From the NCBI RefSeq assembly GCF_010974945.1, contig NZ_JAAIVB010000078.1, forward strand, positions 124,001 to 188,000: a DNA stretch of 64,000 nucleotides, written 5' to 3'. Both the position numbers and the translations under genes were made by a program. This stretch comes from Noviherbaspirillum galbum. Lineage in GTDB: Bacteria; Pseudomonadota; Gammaproteobacteria; Burkholderiales; Burkholderiaceae_D. The notes under the pieces are model-generated. The model ran no database searches, was not told where the DNA came from, and saw only the letters and a program-made list of their open reading frames with translations. Shown piece by piece: positions 12,501 through 19,145 of the stretch (the first letter of the stretch is position 1; every line of letters starts with the position of its first letter).

Positions 12501-14402
12501 TCAGGCCCGGATGGCCTGCATGACGTGTTCGCCGAGCGCGGCGGCGGGCAAGGGCTTGCTGAAGAGGTAACCCTGGTGTTCGTCGCAGCCGAGGTCGCGC
12601 AGGATGGCGAGCTGTTCCTCGGTCTCGACGCCTTCGGCGACGACGCGCAATGCCAGCGCGCGCGCCATGTTGACGACTGCGGCGACGATGGCGTTGTCGC
12701 CCGCGCCCTTGCCCAGGTCCCTCACGAAGGACTGGTCGATCTTGAGGATGTCGATGGGCAGGGACTTGAGCACCGACAGCGAGGAATAGCCGGTGCCGAA
12801 ATCGTCGATCGCGATCGTGATGCCGCTCTCGCTGATTTCCTGCAAGACGCTCGTTGCCTTTTCCACATCGCGGATGACCAGCGATTCCGTGATTTCCAGC
12901 TGCAGCCAGGAAGGCGCGATCTGGTACTTGCGCAAGGCGCGATAGATCACTTCAGGCAGGTTGGCGTAGAGCTGCGGAATCGCGATATTGACGGCGATCG
13001 GCAGGTGCGGGAAGTGCGCGCCCGCATCCTGCCACGCGCGCGCCTGCGCGCACGCCTGGGCGATCACCCATTCGCCGATCGGCACCACCTGGCCGGTTTC
13101 GACGGCGGCCGGCATGAACTGCCCGCCGCTGAGCACGCCGAGGCGGGGATGGTGCCAGCGCAGCAGCGCCTCGACCCCGGCAACCCGTCCGGAGCGGACA
13201 TCCACCTTGGGCTGGTAGTACAGCTCGAACTCTTCGTTCTCGAGCGCCTGCTCCAGTTCGTGTTCGAGCTGGCGGCGCTCGATGAGGCGCGCGTTGAGTT
13301 CGGGATGAAAGAATTGAATGCTGCCGCGCCGCTCCTGCTTGGCGTGGTACATCGCGAGGTCGGCGCTGCGCATCAGGTCCTGGACGGTCTGGCCGTCGTC
13401 GGGGAACATGGCGATGCCCACGCTGACCGAGGTGCGCACCTGCTGCGACTGCACGTTGAACGGCTTGGCGGTCGCAGCGAGGATCTTCTTGGCAACCTGG
13501 GCCGCGGCGGCATAGGAAGGCAGTCCTTCCATGAGGATCACGAATTCGTCGCCGCCGAGGCGGGCGACGATGTCGGCTTCCCGCACCGCGGAACGCAGCC
13601 GGGTTGCCATCTGCACCAGAAGATCGTCGCCTGCGTCGTGGCCATAGGTATCGTTGATGCTCTTGAACTTGTCCATGTCGAGGAACAGCAGCGCGAGATG
13701 CTCTTGCTGGCGCGCCGCGCGCACGGCCGCATGCTCGAGCTGTTCGGTGAGCGAGCGGCGGTTGAGCAGGCCGGTGAGCGAATCGCGCGTCGCGAGCGCC
13801 TGGGCGCGCTCCTCGGCCTGACGGCGCTCGGCGATCTCCGCTTCAAGCGCGGCGTTGACGCGCTTGAGCTTTTCCATCTGCTGCACCTGCAGGTTCTTGT
13901 TCAGCACCGCCAGCTCGCCCTTCTGCTTTTCAAGCAGCATGTTCTTGCGCTCGAGTTCGATGAACACAGAGACCTTGGCATGCAGCACTTCCGGGATGAC
14001 CGGCGTGATCAGGTAATCCGCCGCACCGTGCGAGAAGCCCTTCATGCGATTCATTTCATCCGCGTAATAGGCGGTGATGAAGATGATGGGCACGGTGGCC
14101 GACATCGGGTGGGAGTGAATCAGTTCGGCGGTTTCGAAACCGTCCATGCCGGGCATGCTGACGTCGAGCAGGATGACGGCGAACTTGTGGGCAAGAACTT
14201 GCCGCAGCGCCTCCGTGCCGGAGGTGGCGGTCAGTACTTCATATTCGTGGGACTGGGGTGAATTAAGAAGGATGGTCTGGAGTGCGAACAGGCTTGCGGC
14301 GTGGTCATTGACCACGAGGACTTTTGGCTTCTGCAATTGGGAGCTCTCTTCATTGTGGCGTTTTCTTGGGGGCATTCCCGTGTTGCCGTCGTTCAATGAC
14401 AT
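12501..14402 (-). CDS. Receiver-GGDEF-EAL cyclic-di-GMP protein
   Basis: The 633-residue protein has a receiver (about 25-150, phosphoacceptor Asp80 in VILLDVSMPGMDG), a coiled coil (150-200), GGDEF at 283-287 with an RxxD inhibitory site at 274-277, EAL at 411-413 and DDFGTG at 533-538. Both catalytic sites look intact. The receiver has Thr133 (DYLITPVIPE) where the near-universal lysine should be, which may alter phosphorylation output. It is the first gene of a minus-strand group with the poly-HAMP kinase 76 bp downstream, a likely phosphodonor. ATG 14402 is used; Met10 is an alternative start. Confidence 0.93.
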   Translation of the reverse strand: MSLNDGNTGMPPRKRHNEESSQLQKPKVLVVNDHAASLFALQTILLNSPQSHEYEVLTATSGTEALRQVLAHKFAVILLDVSMPGMDGFETAELIHSHPMSATVPIIFITAYYADEMNRMKGFSHGAADYLITPVIPEVLHAKVSVFIELERKNMLLEKQKGELAVLNKNLQVQQMEKLKRVNAALEAEIAERRQAEERAQALATRDSLTGLLNRRSLTEQLEHAAVRAARQQEHLALLFLDMDKFKSINDTYGHDAGDDLLVQMATRLRSAVREADIVARLGGDEFVILMEGLPSYAAAAQVAKKILAATAKPFNVQSQQVRTSVSVGIAMFPDDGQTVQDLMRSADLAMYHAKQERRGSIQFFHPELNARLIERRQLEHELEQALENEEFELYYQPKVDVRSGRVAGVEALLRWHHPRLGVLSGGQFMPAAVETGQVVPIGEWVIAQACAQARAWQDAGAHFPHLPIAVNIAIPQLYANLPEVIYRALRKYQIAPSWLQLEITESLVIRDVEKATSVLQEISESGITIAIDDFGTGYSSLSVLKSLPIDILKIDQSFVRDLGKGAGDNAIVAAVVNMARALALRVVAEGVETEEQLAILRDLGCDEHQGYLFSKPLPAAALGEHVMQAIRA

Positions 14403-14695
14403 GAGGTGAGCCTCTCAAAAAAACATTGATACGCGGCAACGAAATTCCGCTTTCCCTGTAGCGTCTCAGCGGAAACACATTTAGAAGGAGCAAGGGTGGA
14501 TTTGTTCCCGGTCATATCGAGATTCGTCAAGGCAACCATTACCGTGAACAATAAAATGCTTTGGGGAAGGGCGGCTTGTGTGGCCGCAAGAGGCATGCGC
14601 GCGTGCTGCATGCCGGATGAACTTGGGCAGGTGGCGTCATCCAATTTGCAGGACCGGCGAGCGAGCCGTCCACCTTACCCTGGAGAAAGCAAGAC

Positions 14696-15838
14696 ATGCA
14701 TGCGAAGCAGGCGTTGCAGGACGATATGCGGATGGATCTTTCACCTTCAAGAGAAACCTGCGCCGAATTGCAGGGACTCGTGTTTGACGGGCTGCCCGCC
14801 GATGCCGAGGCGCAGATGGCGCGGCTGTATGGAAATGTATATGCGCTGCCTGCGCAGTGGAAGCTGACTGGCATGCTGGCAGGAAATATCGGCTCCTACG
14901 TTGAATCCTGCGGCAACGAATTGACGGCAATCATCGTCTTCACGCGTGATGGGCGCCGGGTGCGCGTGCTCAACGAAGGACATTGCTTCCCGGCAGCACT
15001 TCTCGAGCGCTTTTCTGCCCAGATGTTTTCCCAAGGCAATGCCGACGTGGTTGTCTTGCATGCGGTTCAGGCCGATCCGGTCGCGGCATATCCGTCATTC
15101 GCCTATGAATGCCTGGAGGACATCGTGCTCGACCTGCCTCCGACGGAGGAAGCGTATTTCAGCCGCCTCGGCGGCGCCACGCGAAGCTACATCAAGCGTT
15201 ACCTGAACAAGCTGAAGAAAACCTTTCCCACGCTCAGTCATGAGATCGCGTCCAGAGCGGATATACGGGAAAAGGACATCCTCGACCTGATCGCGCTCAA
15301 CAAGTTGCGCATGGAGCAGAAGGGCAAGGTCGCCGGCATCGACGAAGTTGAGACGCGGCGCATCGTCGCGCTCGCCAAGGAATGCGGCATCCTGAGCGTG
15401 TTTCGCATCGACGGACGCATCATCGCAGGAACGATCAACTTCCAGGCGGGAAGCAACGTCTTCCTGGAGACCATCGCCCATGATCCGGAGTGGAACGACT
15501 ACCGGGTGGGCACGCTTTGCTGCTACCTGACGATCTGCGAATGCATAAGGCGCGGCGCCCGCGAATATCATTTCCTGTGGGGGCCGCACGATTACAAGTT
15601 CCGGCTGCTCGGCGTGGAGCGCCGGCTGTGCCACCTGACGATCTATCGTTCCCGCCTGGAGATGGCGCGGCACCCGCTGGTGGCCGCGGGAGACCTCAAG
15701 GCGAGGCTGCGCCGCCAGGCGCAATCTTTGCGGCGGCGCCTGAAGGAAGAGGGCGGCATTGCCGGGTTCGCGCGCATGCTGGCGCCATGGTCCGGTGGGT
15801 CTAGTGGGCCCAGACGCGGAGCTGGCCCTGCAGGTTGA
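14696..15838 (+). CDS. GNAT-fold acyltransferase of the CelD/BcsL type
   Basis: The 380-residue product resembles proteins annotated as acetyltransferases of cellulose or polysaccharide biosynthesis. The GNAT-like core is in the C-terminal half: SVFRIDGRIIAGTINFQ, then ETIAHDPEWNDYRVGTL, then YHFLWGPHDYKFRLLG. GGAG lies 9 bp before ATG 14696. The last 38 bp overlap the end of the convergent exported-protein gene, so the C-terminal GSSGPRRGAGPAG tail is probably disordered. It is separate from the polysaccharide locus 12 kb away but could modify its product. Substrate is unknown. Confidence 0.75.
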   Translation: MHAKQALQDDMRMDLSPSRETCAELQGLVFDGLPADAEAQMARLYGNVYALPAQWKLTGMLAGNIGSYVESCGNELTAIIVFTRDGRRVRVLNEGHCFPAALLERFSAQMFSQGNADVVVLHAVQADPVAAYPSFAYECLEDIVLDLPPTEEAYFSRLGGATRSYIKRYLNKLKKTFPTLSHEIASRADIREKDILDLIALNKLRMEQKGKVAGIDEVETRRIVALAKECGILSVFRIDGRIIAGTINFQAGSNVFLETIAHDPEWNDYRVGTLCCYLTICECIRRGAREYHFLWGPHDYKFRLLGVERRLCHLTIYRSRLEMARHPLVAAGDLKARLRRQAQSLRRRLKEEGGIAGFARMLAPWSGGSSGPRRGAGPAG

Positions 15839-16310
15839 TGGTGCCGTCGATCGAGACGCGCCCGAGGTTGCCCGTGACGGGCGCCGCCGGATCCGACTGC
15901 ACGCTGAGCGATTCGAAGCCGACGTTGCCCAGCCTGATATGCTCGGGCAGGGTCAGCTCGAGATAGCTCGAACCGTCCGGCTTCTTCTGCACTTGCAGCA
16001 GCATGCCGGAGATGTCGACGTTGCCGCGCAGGTTCTTGATGACGATGTAGTTGGTCGCGCCATTGACGGTATGGCCGATGGCGATGCGGCTGTCGGTGAC
16101 CGGATTGTTCAAGGTCGGGTCGTTGAGCGCGATGTGCGCCGCGATGCCGATGCCGTCGCCGCCGGCGATGCCTTCGAGTTCTGAATCAGGCAGGGGCTGC
16201 AAGCCCTGCAGTTCCTCCAGCGCGCTGTCGGCGCGGGCGCACGGCAGGAGCAGCGCCGAGAGGGCAGCCGCAAGCAGCAAGGCGTGGAAGGAGAATAGGG
16301 CGCGCTTCAT
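15801..16310 (-). CDS. Exported protein of a FilA-like cluster
   Basis: This 169-residue protein has a signal peptide (MKRALFSFHALLLAAALSAL, then LLPCARA). The mature N-terminus reads LQPLPDSELEGIAGGDGIGIA, a version of the D..L..V.GQDG signature shared by all four proteins of this cluster. The rest is beta-rich, and it ends in LRVWAH, like the WIWAH end of the 18137-18709 product. Its ATG overlaps the TGA of the upstream gene (ATGA), which implies translational coupling. A longer in-frame reading from 17261 is just the antisense-frame shadow of the upstream gene. Surface or pilus-like role is inferred. Confidence 0.8.
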   Translation of the reverse strand: MKRALFSFHALLLAAALSALLLPCARADSALEELQGLQPLPDSELEGIAGGDGIGIAAHIALNDPTLNNPVTDSRIAIGHTVNGATNYIVIKNLRGNVDISGMLLQVQKKPDGSSYLELTLPEHIRLGNVGFESLSVQSDPAAPVTGNLGRVSIDGTINLQGQLRVWAH

Positions 16311-17209
16311 GGGCGGAACCGGATGTCGAGGTACTGGATCTGCATGCTGCCGATGCGGCTGGAGCCGAGGTCGAGGTTGCCGGTCATGTCGCTCTTGAAG
16401 GAGATGTTGTCGATGCTCATGCCGCCCGCCGGCGCGCCTGCGCTGCCGGGCCAGTCGATGCCCAGCCGCAGGCGTGGCGTTCCGGAAGCATCGGCTTCCG
16501 CGCGCAGGATGCCGGGCTGCGTCGACACGTCGGCGATGCGCCAGGGCGAACGGGTCAGGTTGCCGTTGGCGTCGACCGCGCCGATGCGGATGCCGCGCAT
16601 GTTCATTTGTTCGGCGACGCCGGCGGGGTCGGCCTGGGTGACGTCGTCGCGTCCACGCGGCCGGAAGATGAGGTTGCCGATCTCCGCGCCCAGCGCAAGT
16701 CCCCAGGCGAAGCCGTCGCCGCTGCGCGGCGTGGTGAGCTGGATGCCGCCGCCTAGCAGCGCGGCATCTTTCAGCACCACGCTGCCGCCGTCCTGGCTGA
16801 TGCCATTGGCGTTGACGTTCCAGTCGAGGGCAGCTTGCCAGCGCACGTTGCCGCTGGCGTTTATGGGAAAGGCGAGTTCGAGGAAATCCGCCAGGCCGGC
16901 TTCGCTGCGCCGGATGTCGAGGCGGAACGGATCGGCGAAGGGCAGCGTCGGGTCGTCGGAGCGGCTCGCCGACAGGTTCGACAGCGTGAGGCTGGATGGC
17001 GAAGGGCCGGGAGTGTAGTAGGTGATGCGCGCATTGCTCGTCAGCGCGAAGTTCGACAGGTCGAAGCTCATGCCGTCGCGGCCTTGCACCGAGGAGAGCG
17101 CCTGGTCGTTCAATGCTTCCATGGCATGCGCGGAGGGCAGCAGGGCTGCCAGCAGGCATACCGTTGCCAGCGGACGCCGGCCGGAGCGGATGGCGAACAT
17201 GGCCTTCAT
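16307..17209 (-). CDS. Exported protein of a FilA-like cluster
   Basis: The 300-residue protein has a signal peptide ending in PSAHA and a mature start MEALNDQALSSVQGRDGMSF, the cluster signature. The body is beta-rich and Asn/Gly-rich without cysteines in the mature part. It shares 4-bp ATGA overlaps with both neighbours, so three genes (18000 down to 15801) form one translationally coupled unit. The composition and signature resemble FilA/DUF6160-type proteins linked to surface structures in Acinetobacter and Pseudomonas. This is a family resemblance judged by eye, not a search result. Confidence 0.8.
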   Translation of the reverse strand: MKAMFAIRSGRRPLATVCLLAALLPSAHAMEALNDQALSSVQGRDGMSFDLSNFALTSNARITYYTPGPSPSSLTLSNLSASRSDDPTLPFADPFRLDIRRSEAGLADFLELAFPINASGNVRWQAALDWNVNANGISQDGGSVVLKDAALLGGGIQLTTPRSGDGFAWGLALGAEIGNLIFRPRGRDDVTQADPAGVAEQMNMRGIRIGAVDANGNLTRSPWRIADVSTQPGILRAEADASGTPRLRLGIDWPGSAGAPAGGMSIDNISFKSDMTGNLDLGSSRIGSMQIQYLDIRFRP

Positions 17210-18000
17210 TTCGCGGCCGCCACGCCGGCCAGCAGATTGGGCGGGAGGGCGCCGGTGGCATTGAGCGCCGTCAGGCGGTCGCGCCAGTTCATCCAGAATC
17301 CGGCCTGGGCCACGTCGGGCAATGGCATGGCCGGGTTGGGCGCGGCGAACTGCACCGGCGTCTTCAGCACCGCCATCCAGAAGTCGCGGCTGGGTCCGTT
17401 GGCATCGCCTGCCCGGATCGCGCCGACCTGGTTGAAATTCAGGCAGGTGCCGGTGCAGGCGCCGTCCCAGCGCTTGCCGCCGCCGGGATCGCCGCGCGAG
17501 TCGAGCGTGCCCGCCGCGCCGCCATCGATGAGCATCGAGCCGCTCAGGGTGTTCAGTTTCAGTCCGATGTCGCCGGCGATGCTGTCGAAGCCGAAGCGCA
17601 TGCCGACGATCTCGCGCGTGGCGGCATTGCCGCCGTTCCTGTAGACGACTTCGAAATAGGGATTGGTGATCTGCACCACCCGTTGGGCGGCCGTGCCGTC
17701 GCTGCGGCCGAACTGCAGGGCCGCGATGTCGATGTCCGCGCCGCTGCCGTTGCGCGCGGGATAGCTGTATTCTCCCCAGCGCATGTTGCGGAAATTGGCG
17801 TTCAGCGCAACGTCCGCGCCGAGCGAGATGCGTGAAAAGTCGAAGCCGTTGGCGCTGCTGTTGGTGAGTTCGAGCAGGCCCTGGCCGCTGGTGAGCGCCA
17901 GCTCGCTGTCATCGAGCGCCTGCATCTGGGCGCATGCGGTCGGCGGCGCCAGCAGGCAGCTTGCCGCGGCGAGTCCGGAAAGGGCAATGATGAGGCGCAT
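17206..18000 (-). CDS. Exported protein of a FilA-like cluster
   Basis: The 264-residue product starts MRLIIALSGLAAASCLLA and has a likely cut after ACA. Its mature start QMQALDDSELALTSGQGLLEL is a degenerate form of the cluster signature. A Cys-containing short loop lies mid-protein (WDGACTGTCLNFNQV) and could form a disulfide. The body alternates beta-type segments, and near the C-terminus comes FWMNWRDRLTALNATG. ATG 18000 is chosen because 35 upstream residues in frame are not signal-like. It follows a strong terminator of the gene upstream. Confidence 0.78.
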   Translation of the reverse strand: MRLIIALSGLAAASCLLAPPTACAQMQALDDSELALTSGQGLLELTNSSANGFDFSRISLGADVALNANFRNMRWGEYSYPARNGSGADIDIAALQFGRSDGTAAQRVVQITNPYFEVVYRNGGNAATREIVGMRFGFDSIAGDIGLKLNTLSGSMLIDGGAAGTLDSRGDPGGGKRWDGACTGTCLNFNQVGAIRAGDANGPSRDFWMAVLKTPVQFAAPNPAMPLPDVAQAGFWMNWRDRLTALNATGALPPNLLAGVAAAK

Positions 18001-18061
18001 GGCGGTCTGGGTCGGAAGCGGAGGGAAGGTGAAGAACCGTGACGTATCGTGATTCGGCGGG

Positions 18062-18097
18062 AAAAAGAGGCGCTTCCCGGCCGAAGCCGGAAAGCGC
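18062..18097 (-). terminator. Strong terminator after the FilA-like gene
   Basis: On the minus strand GCGCTT, one mismatch, CCGGC, loop TTCG, GCCGG and AAGCGC form an 11-pair stem, followed by CTCTTTTTCCC. The UUCG tetraloop is exceptionally stable. It sits 40 bp after the stop of the gene ending at 18137 and 62 bp before the next start, so it should raise first-gene expression over the three genes behind it. Confidence 0.8.
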
Positions 18098-18136
18098 TGC
18101 CTCACCCTTGGATCACGTTGCTGTAAATGGCTTGGA

Positions 18137-18709
18137 TCAGTGAGCCCAGATCCAGGCGGTGGTGCCGCGCAGGTCGACCTGGTTCATCTGGAACGAGCCG
18201 AAGGACGGATTGGCGTTGGCCGCGATGGTGCCCAGGTTGGCGCTTGCTGCGGAGCCATCGTAGCCGCTGCCCATGCGGATCGCATCGACGGACATGCTCA
18301 GGATCTTGTTCTTGTTGGCATCGTCGATCTGCATGGATGCCGGGATCGCGATCTGGACCACGTCGGAGGTGCCGTTCCACATGGCGGGCGAGGGGCCGGC
18401 GGCGGCCGTCAGGGTGACGCCGTTCGCGCCCAGGATCGCGTTGAACACGTTCTTGTTGATGACGTCGATGGTGGCGCCGATCAGGCCCTGCGTCTTCATG
18501 TTGTAGAAGCTTACCGAGCCGCCGGTGCCCACATCGGTGTCGGTGTACTTGAATTCGCCGATGTTCACGTTCAGGTTGGCGGCGATGGAAACGCCGTCCT
18601 GGCCGCTCACTGCGCTCAGGGATTCGTCCTGCATCTCGGTCATGGCGGAAGCGCTGACGGCGACGAAGGCGAGAGCAGCGGCGATGGCGGTTTTCTTCAA
18701 CAGTTTCAT
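18137..18709 (-). CDS. FilA-like exported surface protein
   Basis: The 190-residue protein has a classic signal peptide (MKLLKKTAIAAALAFVAVSASA) and a mature start MTEMQDESLSAVSGQDGVSI. This M..L.D..LS.V.GQDG.SI pattern is typical of FilA/DUF6160-type proteins. The rest is beta-rich, with Asn-rich turns and a WIWAH end. GGAGA lies 9 bp before ATG 18709. It is the first gene of the exported-protein cluster, has its own terminator, and faces the MalT-like regulator across 436 bp. It is therefore the likely main structural product. Pilin-like function is inferred only. Confidence 0.82.
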   Translation of the reverse strand: MKLLKKTAIAAALAFVAVSASAMTEMQDESLSAVSGQDGVSIAANLNVNIGEFKYTDTDVGTGGSVSFYNMKTQGLIGATIDVINKNVFNAILGANGVTLTAAAGPSPAMWNGTSDVVQIAIPASMQIDDANKNKILSMSVDAIRMGSGYDGSAASANLGTIAANANPSFGSFQMNQVDLRGTTAWIWAH

Positions 18710-19145
18710 GGAAAGTCTCCTAGTAGATGTGCGAATGCGGTAAGTTGTCGTAGCATGTTGCGGTTGCCGCCTTCCTGCCCCCGTGCCCTTTTGGAACACC
18801 CCTGAACTGGAAACCGGGATATCGCCCGGCGCTTCCCTGCAAGAATCCGGCACCGCTTTGGTCTTAATATAAAAGCAATATTAAGAGCCTTCATGTTAGG
18901 ACAATGGCAACAAAATCCGGTGGCCGCGCCCCTTACCGCGCAAGCCAAACATCTGGCTGAAAGAGCCACGCCCGCCGCACCGCGTCCGCAAAGAAACTTC
19001 CAGGCTTCCCGGGTCATTCCTCGCTGCGCCGCGACGTGACAAAACTGTTACCGCAGATAAACTAGAGGCCGCGCTCTATTGTTTCGATGACAAGTTCATG
19101 TCATCGTTGTTGCCCCTCGTCACAACGAAGTGACCAGCCATTCCG
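18710..19145. other. Divergent control region, FilA-like gene and MalT-like regulator
   Basis: These 436 bp separate divergent genes. The sequence is GC-rich except for an AT-rich core at 18860-18890 with a perfect inverted repeat. No supported coding frame, tRNA or long repeat is seen. Promoters for both genes must lie here, but no pair of -35 and -10 hexamers stands out. Confidence 0.5.
18863..18885. promoter_or_regulatory. Inverted repeat, candidate operator
   Basis: CTTAATAT (18863-18870) and ATATTAAG (18878-18885) form a perfect 8-bp inverted repeat with a 7-bp spacer, in an AT-rich island of otherwise GC-rich sequence. It lies 154 bp upstream of the FilA-like start and 261 bp upstream of the LuxR-family gene. 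Spacing of half-sites fits a dimeric regulator, possibly the neighbouring one. Role is unproven. Confidence 0.45.

Noticed and set aside
12435-14261. 608-codon plus-strand frame opposite REC-GGDEF-EAL
   Set aside because: Antisense shadow without motifs; the minus strand has intact catalytic motifs.
15801-17261. 486-codon version of the last FilA-like gene
   Set aside because: The upstream 317 codons lie out of frame over the neighbouring gene and are Arg/His-rich; the real start has a signal peptide and an ATGA overlap.
18840-18870. Sigma-54 type promoter upstream of the FilA-like gene
   Set aside because: A GG/TTGC-like pair is present, but GG to GC spacing is 12 instead of 10 bases.
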